Part shown: positions 50,006 through 58,873 of the stretch, piece by piece
Layout: every line of letters begins with the position of its first letter
Position numbering within the stretch: the first letter of the stretch is position 1
NCBI GenBank assembly: GCA_963665395.2
Contig: OY762251.1
Coordinates: 2,852,001 to 2,916,000 of the forward strand
DNA from: Bin87 sp963665395
GTDB lineage: Bacteria > Chloroflexota > Dehalococcoidia > Lucifugimonadales > UBA3495
Direction: 5' to 3'
Length of the DNA stretch: 64,000 bases
Notes under the pieces: model-generated
Database searches by the model: none
The model's input: the letters and a program-made list of their open reading frames with translations, nothing else
Told to the model about the DNA's origin: nothing
Made by a program: the position numbers and the translations under genes

Positions 50006-51444
50006 TGACCGTATCCAGCAACCACGATGAAATCGTTTTCCTTTCCGCCGAAGCTACGTCGGCGGCCATCCGGGCGGGAGAGTTCACGGCCACCGATGCG
50101 GTGAACGCCTACCTGCGGCGGATTGACGCCATCGACGGCGAGATTAAGTCCTACATCACAGTGTCCCGTGAGGAGGCCCTGGGAGCGGCGGCGGACGCCG
50201 ACGAGGCGATGCGTCGGGGTGATGACGCGGTAATTGGCGGGTCGCTGTTCGGCGTTCCGGTGGCAATCAAGGACCAGTTCAACACCGACGGGATACTGAC
50301 CAGCAACGGGTCGCGGGCCTACGCGGACAACGTGCCCGCTGAAGACGCCACGGTGGTGGCGCGATTGAAAGGGGCCGGGGCTATATTGCTGGGCAAACTG
50401 AACCTGAGCGAACTGGCCATGGGCGGCACCGCCGATCCTCCTTACGGCACGCCGCAAAACCCGTGGCGACGGGAGCACACTCCGGGAGAATCCAGCAGCG
50501 GATCGGGGGCGGCGCTGGCGGCGCACCTGTGCGCGGCGTCAGTGGGCGAGGACACCGGCGGCAGCGGACGAGGCCCGGCCTCGTACTGCAACGCTGTTGG
50601 ATTGCGGCCTACCTTCACCCGCATCAGCCGGCACGGCATCACGCCGATGTGCTGGTTTATGGACGCCGCATCACCCATGACCAAAACGGTGGAGGACTGC
50701 GCGCTGGTTTTAGGGGCGGTGGCCGGATACGACCCGCTGGATCCGACGACGAGCCGCCGGCCGGTGCCGGATTACCGGGGGATGCTGGACGGCGACATTC
50801 GAGGGATGCGGGTGGGAAGGATGACGGAACTGTGTGATGCTCCCGATATGCACGCCGACGTGCGCCGGGCCACTGACGCGGCGTTGGAAACACTGGCCGG
50901 CCTGGGCGCAGAGGTGGTGGACGTATCGTTGCCGCTAACGGAAATCGCCGGCGCGATTTTCGTGGGCATCGCCGACACGGAGGGCGCCGGGGCGCGTGAC
51001 GGGTTGATGCGGCGCGCGCCGGAGTTGCTGGACCGGGCCTCCCGGACCCGCTTGCAGTCCGCCGCCCTGGTTCCGGCCAAGGTGCAGAACCGGGCGATGA
51101 AAGCCCGGGTGCTGCTGCGTCGCCAGTTTGAGGAAGCCTTCCACCAGGTTGACGTGCTGGTCTCGCCCACTGCGCCCTATCCCGCGCCGCGCCACGATGC
51201 GCTCACCGCGCCTTTCCAGTCGGCGGATGATGTGCGCCAAAGGTTCTTTTTCCGCCGGTCCTACACCGGGTGTTACCCGCTGGCCGGAATGCCGGCGGTT
51301 TCCATACCCGGCGGGTTCACGGATGACGGGCTGCCCATCGGGTTGCAGTTGGGCGGCGGGCCGTTTGCGGAAGCAACGATCCTGCGGGCGGCGTACGCCT
51401 ACCAGGAGGCCACGGATTGGCATACGCGGCGGGCGCCGGTGTAG
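50005..51444 (+). CDS. Amidase signature family protein
   Basis: 479 residues. The Ser-cisSer-Lys triad is visible: Lys89 in GVPVAIKDQF, Ser163 in PGESSSGSG and Ser187 in GEDTGGSGRGPA; these match the spacing in fatty-acid amide hydrolase and GatA. The usual GTDTGGSIRIP is changed to GEDTGGSGRGP, which may affect the substrate pocket. YCNAVGLRPTFTRISRHG follows. Possible roles include hydrolysis of small amides (AtzE-like, if the 64-residue protein at 49037 is its partner) rather than tRNA amidation. Confidence 0.9.
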   Translation: MTVSSNHDEIVFLSAEATSAAIRAGEFTATDAVNAYLRRIDAIDGEIKSYITVSREEALGAAADADEAMRRGDDAVIGGSLFGVPVAIKDQFNTDGILTSNGSRAYADNVPAEDATVVARLKGAGAILLGKLNLSELAMGGTADPPYGTPQNPWRREHTPGESSSGSGAALAAHLCAASVGEDTGGSGRGPASYCNAVGLRPTFTRISRHGITPMCWFMDAASPMTKTVEDCALVLGAVAGYDPLDPTTSRRPVPDYRGMLDGDIRGMRVGRMTELCDAPDMHADVRRATDAALETLAGLGAEVVDVSLPLTEIAGAIFVGIADTEGAGARDGLMRRAPELLDRASRTRLQSAALVPAKVQNRAMKARVLLRRQFEEAFHQVDVLVSPTAPYPAPRHDALTAPFQSADDVRQRFFFRRSYTGCYPLAGMPAVSIPGGFTDDGLPIGLQLGGGPFAEATILRAAYAYQEATDWHTRRAPV

Positions 51445-51523
51445 GACACCTGCTCCCCTTTGTGGAAGCTTGCGCACCGTAGCCCTGAAACGACGAATGG
51501 AAGCCGGTTGAGAGGTGACAATC

Positions 51524-52372
51524 ATGAGTTTGGAAGGCAAAGTTGCGTTGATTACCGGAGCCGGCGGAATGCGCGGCGTGGGCCGGGCCACGGCCCTCAA
51601 GCTGGCGTCGTTGGGCGCGGACGTGGCGATTACCGATGTCAGGCGAGCCGCCGAAGACCTGCCGCCGCAAGAGGTTCGCGCCGAGTGGCAGTCCATCGAC
51701 AGCGTGGCCGAGGAGGTTCGCAATCTCGGCCGGCAGGCGCACCCCATCTACGCCGATCTGTCCAACAGCGATGATATCGAGGGCCTGGTGGCCGAGACGG
51801 TGAACCACTACGGCCGTCTGGACATTATGGTCAACAACGCCCGGGCCATTATCGGACGGGACAAGGTCCCGGTCACCGAGCTGGACGAGGATGTCTGGCA
51901 GCATTTTCTCGCCATCAACACCACTGCCGTCTTCCTGTGCACCAAGCACGCCGGCCGGGAGATGGTGCGGCTGGGCAACGGCGGACGGGTGGTCAACATC
52001 GCCAGCAACGCCGGCAAGCAGGCCAGCGCCGACGGGGCCGCTTACTCTGCCAGCAAGTTCGCCGTTATCGGCCTCACCCAGGCATCGGCCATGGACCTGG
52101 CTCCCCACGGCATAACGGTCAACGCGGTCTGTCCCGGCCCCATCAACACCGACCGGATGAGCTACTGGGAGCGCGACCAGGCGGCGCAACGGGGCATAAC
52201 CCAGGAGGAGTTCCGAGCGCAGGTGGTGGCCTCATCAGCGGACCGGACTCCGCTGGGACGCATCGCCGAGCCGGAGGACGTGGCCAACCTGGTGGCCTTC
52301 CTGGCCGGGCCGGACGCCAGCCTGATTACGGGGCAGTCCTACAACGTGAACGGCGGCATTCTGTTCCACTGA
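51524..52372 (+). CDS. SDR-family oxidoreductase
   Basis: 282 residues from MSLEGKVALITG after GAGAGGTG; a GTG three codons earlier is less likely. Rossmann motif TGAGGMRGVG (11-20), NNA in MVNNARAI, catalytic Ser161, Tyr174 and Lys178 (YSASK), and the PGPINTDRM after the active site. Length and C-terminal YNVNGG are usual for classical SDRs. The helical NADP/NAD preference is not clear. It probably belongs to the same transcription unit as the amidase 79 bases upstream. Confidence 0.9.
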   Translation: MSLEGKVALITGAGGMRGVGRATALKLASLGADVAITDVRRAAEDLPPQEVRAEWQSIDSVAEEVRNLGRQAHPIYADLSNSDDIEGLVAETVNHYGRLDIMVNNARAIIGRDKVPVTELDEDVWQHFLAINTTAVFLCTKHAGREMVRLGNGGRVVNIASNAGKQASADGAAYSASKFAVIGLTQASAMDLAPHGITVNAVCPGPINTDRMSYWERDQAAQRGITQEEFRAQVVASSADRTPLGRIAEPEDVANLVAFLAGPDASLITGQSYNVNGGILFH

Positions 52373-52427
52373 TGGCGGGCTGACGGCAGGGCGCGGAACC
52401 GGCCATCAGTGAATGGAGGTCATTGCA

Positions 52428-53243
52428 ATGACGATGCGGTACGAGAATCCATTTCCCGGGATGGATCCTTACCTGGAACATCCGCACATCTGGCCGGGGT
52501 TTCACAATCGGCTGATTACACACCTGGCGGATGACCTGGCCGGCCGTTTGCCGGCCAATTATCGGATTGATATACAGGAACGCACCGAGATAGCTACGGT
52601 GCATGATTCGGATGCAAGCCCACCCTACGTAATTCCGGATGCTCTGCTAATGGAAGCATCGGCTGGGCTGGGCCGGCGCGAAGCAGTGGTTACCACCGTT
52701 GCCGTCCCGCCGGAGAATGGCGTCGCAGTTCGAGTAGCCATGCCAGAGGAAGTGCGGGTCGCTTGGCTGTACGTACAACGTATGCCGGACTGGAAAGTGG
52801 TCACCGTGGTCGAGGTACTGTCGCCAACCAATAAAATCCGCGGGGAGGGTCGCGAGAACTATCTGCGCAAGCGAGCGGAATTTCTCAACTCGCGAGTCAG
52901 TTTGGTTGAGATTGACTTGCTGCGCCGGTGGGAGCCGATGCCGCTGGAAACGGTGGCGCCGCCCAGCCACTACCGTATTCTGGTGTGCCGGGGCTGGCAA
53001 CGGCCCAACGCCGTTTTATATCCGTTCAGCGTACAGCAGGATATTCCCAAGTTCAGGCTGCCGTTACAACCGGGAGACGACGAACCTGAAGTTGACCTGG
53101 GCGTTCTGGTGAGTGAAACGCACCGGCGAGGGCGGTACGGTCAGATAACGGGCTACGCTAACCGGCCGCCGGCGCCGGCCTTTGCCGCAGACGTTCAAAA
53201 GTGGGTGGACTCTCGCCTGGAAGCGTTTCGGCCGCCGGATTAG
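52428..53243 (+). CDS. DUF4058 family protein, type A (first of four)
   Basis: 271 residues from MTMRYENPFPGMDPYLE after GGAGG. Characteristic features are NPFPGMDPYLE, IWPGFHNRLI, PANYRIDIQERTEI, YVQRMPDWKVVTVVEVLSPTNK, LVEIDLLRR and PSHYRILVCRGWQR. Type A is marked by the WPGFHN and VQRMPDWK blocks, shared with the third gene. The family has no known function. Its VEVLSPTNK...KR...LVEIDLL core is reminiscent of the Uma2 nuclease-like motif. Confidence 0.87.
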   Translation: MTMRYENPFPGMDPYLEHPHIWPGFHNRLITHLADDLAGRLPANYRIDIQERTEIATVHDSDASPPYVIPDALLMEASAGLGRREAVVTTVAVPPENGVAVRVAMPEEVRVAWLYVQRMPDWKVVTVVEVLSPTNKIRGEGRENYLRKRAEFLNSRVSLVEIDLLRRWEPMPLETVAPPSHYRILVCRGWQRPNAVLYPFSVQQDIPKFRLPLQPGDDEPEVDLGVLVSETHRRGRYGQITGYANRPPAPAFAADVQKWVDSRLEAFRPPD

Positions 53244-53263
53244 TTCAGAAAGGATGGGATCCA

Positions 53264-54052
53264 ATGAATTACGACAACCCGTTTCCGGGGATGAATCCGT
53301 ACTTAGAGCAACCGTGTCTTTGGCCGGAAGTTCACAGTGAGTTGATAGCCTTGTTATGGTCGAGTATGGCGACACAAATGCCATCGGGCTATCGGCTGGC
53401 TATTGAAGAACGATTGGAGATCTGGGAAGTATCGTATGCCGAGGACAGGCCCCGGTTCGTCGTTCCCGACCTGTCGATAAGCGAACGCAGGGAGGCACAA
53501 AACGAAGTTGCGCTCCAAGAGCGGATTCCGGAAGGCGGAATAATGGTAATGACACCAGTACCTACGCGGGTCACGTACCTGGAGGTGCGAGCGGCGTCCG
53601 GACAAGTCGTTACGGTGCTGGAAGTTCTGTCGCCCACCAACAAAGCGCCGGGCCGGGGAAGGATGGACTACTTGAGCAAGCGGAGTGCCATTCTCGAATC
53701 GGAGATCAACCTGGTGGAAATAGACCTGCTGCGGGCTGGTGAGCCGATGCCGTTGGCGACGTCAGCCCCCGACTGCCATTATCGGATTCTGGTCAGCCGG
53801 GAAAGGCAGCGTCCTCGCGCTTTTCTCTTTCCGTTTATGATTCAGGACGCCATACCCAAGTTTCCGTTGCCGTTGCGACACAGCGACGATGAGTTGCCGG
53901 TTGACTTGGGGACGCTGTTGGCTCAAATGCACCGTATGTCCAGGTACAACAGTTTCCTGGACTATAACAACCCTCCGCCGGGGCCGGCGCTGGGGCCGAA
54001 GCACCGGCAATGGATAGATGAACGGCTGGCGGCGTTCCGGCCGGCGGCGTGA
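53264..54052 (+). CDS. DUF4058 family protein, type B (second of four)
   Basis: 262 residues from MNYDNPFPGMNPYLEQP. Relative to type A it has WPEVHSELI, PSGYRLAIEERLEI and VTYLEVRAASGQVVTVLEVLSPTNKAPG, DYLSKRSAIL, LVEIDLLRAGEPMPL and CHYRILVSRERQRP. These match the fourth gene better than the first and third. The start lies 20 bases after the stop of gene one. No motif outside the family is visible. Confidence 0.87.
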   Translation: MNYDNPFPGMNPYLEQPCLWPEVHSELIALLWSSMATQMPSGYRLAIEERLEIWEVSYAEDRPRFVVPDLSISERREAQNEVALQERIPEGGIMVMTPVPTRVTYLEVRAASGQVVTVLEVLSPTNKAPGRGRMDYLSKRSAILESEINLVEIDLLRAGEPMPLATSAPDCHYRILVSRERQRPRAFLFPFMIQDAIPKFPLPLRHSDDELPVDLGTLLAQMHRMSRYNSFLDYNNPPPGPALGPKHRQWIDERLAAFRPAA

Positions 54053-54069
54053 TGACGGGAGTTCTGACG

Positions 54070-54894
54070 ATGAATTACGATAACCCGTTTCCGGGGATGA
54101 ATCCCTATTTGGAAGATCCACTCATCTGGCCCGGTTTCCACAACCAGTTGATTGCCAGGATGGCCTTCGAATTAGGCCCCCAAGTGCCGGCAAACTACCG
54201 TGTTGACATTCAGGAACGCACCGAGGTTGTCACGATTGGCGATGCCGCATCGGAACCGACTTTCAGAATACCGGACGCACGGGTAACCGACACGTCGGGC
54301 ATATCGCAGTTTGAACTGGCGCCGGCTTATGCCAGCGCTGCCGCAACGGTCGTCTCCCCGCCGGAGAACGGTGTCGCAGTTAAAGTGGCCAGGCAGGAAG
54401 AAACGAGGGTGACGTATCTTTATGTCCAGCGTATGCCGGACTGGAAAGTGGTCACGGTAGTAGAAGTTTTGTCTCCGACTAACAAAATTCCCGGCGAGGG
54501 GCGGATAAATTACCTTCACAAGAGGGAGGAGATTTTCGCGTCCGGCGTGAGCCTGGTGGAGATTGATCTGCTAAGGGGCGGGCCGCCAATGCCCCTGCAA
54601 ACTGTGGTGTCGCCCAGCCATTACCGCATTCTGGTGAGTCGTGGGTGGGATCGCCCCGACGCAGTGCTGTACCCGTTCAACGTGCAGCAGGCGATTCCCA
54701 AATTCACGCTGCCTCTGAGTCCTGACGACGACGAACCTGAAGTTAATCTTGGTTCCATCGTCAATACGCTGCATCACACTGCCCGCTACGCCCAAGTGGT
54801 GCGTTATGCCGACCATCCGCCCGGGCCGGCACTGGCTGAGGATTTCCGAGAGTGGATGGATGGACAGCTGACCGCGTTCCGGCAGTCAGCCTGA
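54070..54894 (+). CDS. DUF4058 family protein, type A (third of four)
   Basis: 274 residues. It shares IWPGFHNQLI, VPANYRVDIQERTEV, SPPENGVAVKVA, YVQRMPDWKVVTVVEVLSPT and SHYRILVSRGWDRP with the first gene of the array, and the same DDDEPEVNLG tail block. Compared with gene one it has a short insertion near residue 85 (DTSGISQFELAPAYAS). GGGAG lies 9 bases upstream of the ATG, and the frame upstream is open only to 54049. Confidence 0.87.
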   Translation: MNYDNPFPGMNPYLEDPLIWPGFHNQLIARMAFELGPQVPANYRVDIQERTEVVTIGDAASEPTFRIPDARVTDTSGISQFELAPAYASAAATVVSPPENGVAVKVARQEETRVTYLYVQRMPDWKVVTVVEVLSPTNKIPGEGRINYLHKREEIFASGVSLVEIDLLRGGPPMPLQTVVSPSHYRILVSRGWDRPDAVLYPFNVQQAIPKFTLPLSPDDDEPEVNLGSIVNTLHHTARYAQVVRYADHPPGPALAEDFREWMDGQLTAFRQSA

Positions 54895-54911
54895 CAACAG
54901 GGACGATGACG

Positions 54912-55709
54912 ATGAATTACAACAACCCGTTTCCGGGGATGAATCCCTATTTGGAGCAGCCGCTGGTTTGGCAAGACGTACACAACGGTTTAATCGCACG
55001 GCTGAGGGACAGCCTGGGGCCGCAGCTGCCGCCACAGTACCGCATTGCAATTGACCAGCGGTTTGAGATCGACGTTGCCTTTCCAGTTGACGATGCGGAT
55101 CCGCGGAACATTGTCCCTGGCCTGTCGCTAACCACGGGGCGCGCAAACGCCGGCGGGGTTTTGGTAGGTGAGCCGTCGGCGCCGGCCGGCTGCCTTCTGG
55201 TGGCAACTCCGGACCCGGTGCGGGTTACTTATCTCGAGGTGCGGCAGGCTCCGGACGACCGGGTGGTCACGGTGGTAGAGGTCCTGTCGCCCACCAACAA
55301 GACGTGGGGCAGCGGGCGGACAGACTATCTCAGCAAACGCGAGGATATTCTTGCCTCGGACGTCAATCTGGTGGAAATTGACCTGTTGCGGGGCGGCGAG
55401 CCCATGCCCTTGATCACGCCGGTTCCTCAATGCCATTACCGGATTCTGGTCAGCATGGGGTGGCGGCGTCCCAAATCTTACCTGTTTCCTTTCATGGTTC
55501 ACGACCCGATCCCCCAATTCCCACTGCCGTTGTTGAAAGGAGACGCGGCGCCCGAAGCAGACCTCGGCCCATTGCTGGCGTCAATGCACCATGCGGCCCG
55601 CTACAATCTGGCCGTCAATTACAACCGGCCACCGCCGGGGCCAGCCCTGGATGCCGAGTCATTGCGATGGGTCGAAACGCGGTTGGCGCCGTTCCGACCG
55701 CCGGCATAG
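54912..55709 (+). CDS. DUF4058 family protein, type B (fourth of four)
   Basis: 265 residues. VWQDVHNGLIARL, PPQYRIAIDQRFEI, VTYLEVRQAPDDRVVTVVEV, DYLSKREDILASDVNLVEID and CHYRILVSMGWRRPKSYLFPFM resemble the second gene. AGGGA lies about 8 bases before the chosen ATG; another ATG is two codons upstream. It ends 37 bases before the F420-type oxidoreductase gene. Same unknown function. Confidence 0.87.
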   Translation: MNYNNPFPGMNPYLEQPLVWQDVHNGLIARLRDSLGPQLPPQYRIAIDQRFEIDVAFPVDDADPRNIVPGLSLTTGRANAGGVLVGEPSAPAGCLLVATPDPVRVTYLEVRQAPDDRVVTVVEVLSPTNKTWGSGRTDYLSKREDILASDVNLVEIDLLRGGEPMPLITPVPQCHYRILVSMGWRRPKSYLFPFMVHDPIPQFPLPLLKGDAAPEADLGPLLASMHHAARYNLAVNYNRPPPGPALDAESLRWVETRLAPFRPPA

Positions 55710-55746
55710 GATCAAACCACCACCCTAACAAAAGAGGCGTTTTCAA

Positions 55747-56706
55747 ATGCAGTATGGAATTACCCTCCCGGGACGCGGCCCGCTTTCTACTCCTGACAAC
55801 CTGGCGACCATTGCCCAGCGCGCTGAGGCGTTGGGTTTCGACTCCATCGCCCTGGGCGACCACGTCCTGGTGCCCAAAAACATCGACTCGGACTACCCTT
55901 ACACCGAAACCGGCGAGTTCCCCGGTTCGGCCTCGGGCCAGGCCATGGAGCAGATCACCGCGTTGGCCTACATGGCCGGCTGCACGCAGAAGATCCGGCT
56001 GGCGACCTCGGTGCTCATTGTTCCGCATCGGAACCCGCTGGTGGCGGCCAAGGCGCTGGCGACGCTGGACGTGCTGTCCGGCGGGCGGCTGATTGTCGGC
56101 GTTGGCGTGGGCTGGTGCCGCGAAGAGTTCGAGGCCGTGGGATGCGAGCCTTTCGACGAGCGCGGGGCGGTGACCGACGAGTACATCTGCGCCTTCAAAG
56201 AACTCTGGACGTCGGATGATCCCAAATTCGAGGGCCGGTACGTCAGTTTTTCGGACATCTGGTTCCTGCCCAAGCCGGTGCAGAAACCGCACCCGCCCTT
56301 CTGGGTCGGTGGCGAAAGCCGGCCGGCGATCCGGCGCGCCGCCACCCTGTGCGACGGCTGGTATCCCATCGGCAACAATCCCGCCTTCCCGGTAGGTACG
56401 CCCGAAGCGTTGCAGGCCAGCATGGGCCGCCTGCGCCGCACCGCCGAACAGGCCGGCCGCAACCCGGACGAAATCCAGATCATCTACCGCTCCCACGATT
56501 ACCGCATCACCGGCGCCGACGCCAGCGCCGACCGGACCAAGTTCACCGGCAGCAGCGAGCAGATTGCCGGCGACATCCACCAGTATGAAGAGATGGGCGT
56601 CAGCTACCTGGTGCTGGACATCGCCCGCCTCAGCGCCGACGGCAACCTGGAGGAAACCCTGGGCCATCTGGAAGACTTCACCACTCAGGTGGCGGCCAGA
56701 GTGTAG
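55747..56706 (+). CDS. LLM-class (F420-dependent type) oxidoreductase
   Basis: 319 residues with the luciferase-like TIM-barrel pattern: QYGITLPGRGPLSTPDNL, ALGFDSIALGDHVLVP, IRLATSVLIVPHRNPLVAAKALATLDVLSGGRLIVGVGVGWCREEFEAVG and HPPFWVGGESRPAIRRAATLCDGW. The block around SGGRLIVGVGVGW matches the F420-dependent TIGR03619-type subgroup rather than alkane sulfonate monooxygenase, but FMN use cannot be ruled out. No cofactor-synthesis gene is near. A paralogue lies at 59601. Confidence 0.9.
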   Translation: MQYGITLPGRGPLSTPDNLATIAQRAEALGFDSIALGDHVLVPKNIDSDYPYTETGEFPGSASGQAMEQITALAYMAGCTQKIRLATSVLIVPHRNPLVAAKALATLDVLSGGRLIVGVGVGWCREEFEAVGCEPFDERGAVTDEYICAFKELWTSDDPKFEGRYVSFSDIWFLPKPVQKPHPPFWVGGESRPAIRRAATLCDGWYPIGNNPAFPVGTPEALQASMGRLRRTAEQAGRNPDEIQIIYRSHDYRITGADASADRTKFTGSSEQIAGDIHQYEEMGVSYLVLDIARLSADGNLEETLGHLEDFTTQVAARV

Positions 56707-56710
56707 CTTT

Positions 56711-57220
56711 ATGGCGGCCCCAGGTACTCCAGTAACCGATGCCACGGCGGGCGCTCGCGGCGGGTTTGCGGCGTTGGCCGCCACGCATTTCGCCGCAACA
56801 ATGCTGGCGCTGGTGGAGTTTGTCCTGGTGCAAGTGGTAGCCGTTGGACTTACGACAGGAGTATATTTTCTGATACCGTTGCTGGAAATCGACGCCGCCC
56901 CGAGTTTCGAGGACTGGCGGAAAATCTTCCAGGTTGTCAGCCCGACTGTGGGCATATCGGGAGGTGCAGGAATCGTGCTGTCAAGCATCATCTACGCCCG
57001 GCAGGCGCAGCAGTCTGACGCCCGGCGACAGGAGGAACAAGCCAAACGGCTGGAAGAGCAAGCCAAACGGCAAGTGGCAGAAGCGGAAGCGCGAGTGGCC
57101 CAGGCTCAGGCTGAGACGGCTCGGGCCAACGAGCGGGCAGCGCTGGCTGAAGTGCAACGGCTGCGAACCCGGCTGGCTGAACTGGAAAACGGCAATTCCG
57201 ACCATCAAGCCACCTCATAG
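56711..57220 (+). CDS. Small membrane protein with a C-terminal coiled coil
   Basis: 169 residues from the ATG at 56711, four bases after the stop of the oxidoreductase; the longer open frame lies in its antisense-free coding region and is not used. One long hydrophobic segment (LALVEFVLVQVVAVGLTTGVYFLIPLL) and a second weaker one (VGISGGAGIVLSSIIYA) precede a charged coiled coil with repeated EEQAKR and AEAEARVAQAQAETARANERAAL heptads. No family recognised. Confidence 0.65.
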   Translation: MAAPGTPVTDATAGARGGFAALAATHFAATMLALVEFVLVQVVAVGLTTGVYFLIPLLEIDAAPSFEDWRKIFQVVSPTVGISGGAGIVLSSIIYARQAQQSDARRQEEQAKRLEEQAKRQVAEAEARVAQAQAETARANERAALAEVQRLRTRLAELENGNSDHQATS

Positions 57221-57256
57221 CGGAACCGGAAAGCGAAGTGACGCACGTTATCGTTG

Positions 57257-58312
57257 ATGCCTTTCGCGCTTACTAACCAAAACGCCATCCCCTATCTGCT
57301 GGAACGGCGGCTCATCACCACAGCGGAGAGAAGAACGGCGACGGCGCAGGCCTTGGGCGGCGGCGTGTCCAACATCGTCGTCCGGGTGGACGCGCCGGAT
57401 AAGCCGGGCGCATTGGTGCTCAAGCAGTCCTTGCCCAGGCTCCGTGTCGAACAGGAGTGGCTGGCCGACCAGGAGCGGATTTACCACGAGGCCGCCAGCT
57501 TGCAATACCTGGCCGGGGTTCTGCCGGCGTCCGCGCTCCCCAAAGTGGTCCACGAAGACCGGGAGAACTACCTGTTTGTCATGACGGCGGCGCCGGCCGA
57601 GGGGGTGAACTGGAAGGACGCATTGCTCGCCGGCAGCGTTGACACCGCCGTAGCCGCTCAGGTCGGCGCCTTGCTGGGCCGGATCCATCAACATTCTTGG
57701 GTGTCTGAAGGCCGCATACCCGAAGGACTGAGACAATTCGCGGATCAGCATTGCTTTGTCCAGCTTCGCATCGACCCGTACCACCGGGCGACCGCCGCCG
57801 TTCATCCGGAACTTGCCGACATCATTGAAGTCGAAGCCCAGCGTATGCTCAACCTGCGTCAGGCGCTGGTGCACGGCGATTACAGTCCCAAGAACGTCAT
57901 CGTCGTCGGGTCGGGCGCGGCCGCTGAGGTGTTCCTGCTGGATTTTGAGGTGGCGCACCTGGGCAATCCGGTGTTTGACCTGGCTTTCATGCTGAACCAT
58001 CTGACGCTGAAAGCGATACACAAACCGGAGTTGGCCGGCGAGTACAACGCCGCCGCCCGCGCTTTCTGGTCGGCGTACCTGGACGCCGCCGGCGCGTTGG
58101 CCGGCGACGTCGCCGAGCTTGAGCGCGAAACCGTGCGTCAACTTGCCGTGCTGCTGTTGGCTCGTATCGACGGCAAATCTCCGGCGGAATACATCACCGG
58201 GGCGCAACAGAAGGATCAGGCGCGGAGCCTGGCCAAGGGCATATTGTCCGGCGCGACGGCGTATCTGCGTCAACTGCACGACGCGCTGATGACTCCAGCC
58301 CCGGCAAAGTAG
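57257..58312 (+). CDS. Phosphotransferase of the APH/methylthioribose-kinase type
   Basis: 351 residues. The kinase fold is shown by GGGVSNIVVRVDAPDKPGALVLKQSLPRLRV (glycine loop and Lys), the Brenner motif ALVHGDYSPKNVIV (catalytic Asp and metal-binding Asn) and LLDFEVAHLGNPVFDLAFML (the second metal-binding Asp). The DFEVAHLGNP form is close to methylthioribose kinase and related small-molecule kinases, more than to antibiotic phosphotransferases. ATG at 57257 was preferred over the TTG one codon earlier. Confidence 0.83.
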   Translation: MPFALTNQNAIPYLLERRLITTAERRTATAQALGGGVSNIVVRVDAPDKPGALVLKQSLPRLRVEQEWLADQERIYHEAASLQYLAGVLPASALPKVVHEDRENYLFVMTAAPAEGVNWKDALLAGSVDTAVAAQVGALLGRIHQHSWVSEGRIPEGLRQFADQHCFVQLRIDPYHRATAAVHPELADIIEVEAQRMLNLRQALVHGDYSPKNVIVVGSGAAAEVFLLDFEVAHLGNPVFDLAFMLNHLTLKAIHKPELAGEYNAAARAFWSAYLDAAGALAGDVAELERETVRQLAVLLLARIDGKSPAEYITGAQQKDQARSLAKGILSGATAYLRQLHDALMTPAPAK

Positions 58313-58378
58313 TACACTTTGCCCGCGGGTATCCGGCGGTGTCCGGCCGCCCAGTTCCCGATCAGAGGAGATGAGAAC

Positions 58379-58852
58379 TTGCCGCAAGAATTGAATGCGG
58401 GATTGGACGGCGCCGGTCTCCGGGTCGCCGTTGTCGCGGCCCGCTTCAACCACGTTGTTACCAAGAACCTGATGGAGGGCGCCGTTTCCACCCTGACGCA
58501 GTACGGTGTCCGGGACGGCGACATTGCCACCGCTTGGGTGCCCGGTTCTTTCGAGCTGCCGGTGGTCGCCAAGACGCTGGCCGCGTCCGGCCGGTACGAC
58601 GCCGTAATCTGCCTGGGCGCGGTGATCCGTGGCGAGACCAGCCACTACGACATGGTCTGCAACCAGGCCGCCTCGGGGATCGCCGCAGTCAGCCGTGAGA
58701 CGGGAATACCTACGATGTTCGGCGTACTCACCACCGAGAATATGGACCAGGCCATCAACCGCTCCGGCGGCAAGGTGGGCAACCTGGGCGCGGACTGCGC
58801 GGTGGGCGCCATCGAGTGCGCCCGGCTGCTCCAGGCCGTCAATACCGCCTGA
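58379..58852 (+). CDS. ribH: 6,7-dimethyl-8-ribityllumazine synthase
   Basis: 157 residues from a TTG 8 bases after GAGGAG (MPQELNAGLDG). LRVAVVAARFNHVVTKNLMEGA, WVPGSFELPVVAK, AVICLGAVIRGETSHYDMVCN (active-site His) and PTMFGVLTTENMDQAINRSG are the RibH signature. It condenses the ribityl pyrimidine with dihydroxybutanone phosphate in riboflavin synthesis. No other rib genes are nearby. Its presence beside two flavin/F420-type oxidoreductases may be coincidental. Confidence 0.95.
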   Translation: MPQELNAGLDGAGLRVAVVAARFNHVVTKNLMEGAVSTLTQYGVRDGDIATAWVPGSFELPVVAKTLAASGRYDAVICLGAVIRGETSHYDMVCNQAASGIAAVSRETGIPTMFGVLTTENMDQAINRSGGKVGNLGADCAVGAIECARLLQAVNTA

Positions 58853-58873
58853 CGCGCGCCACAGGGAGGCAGG

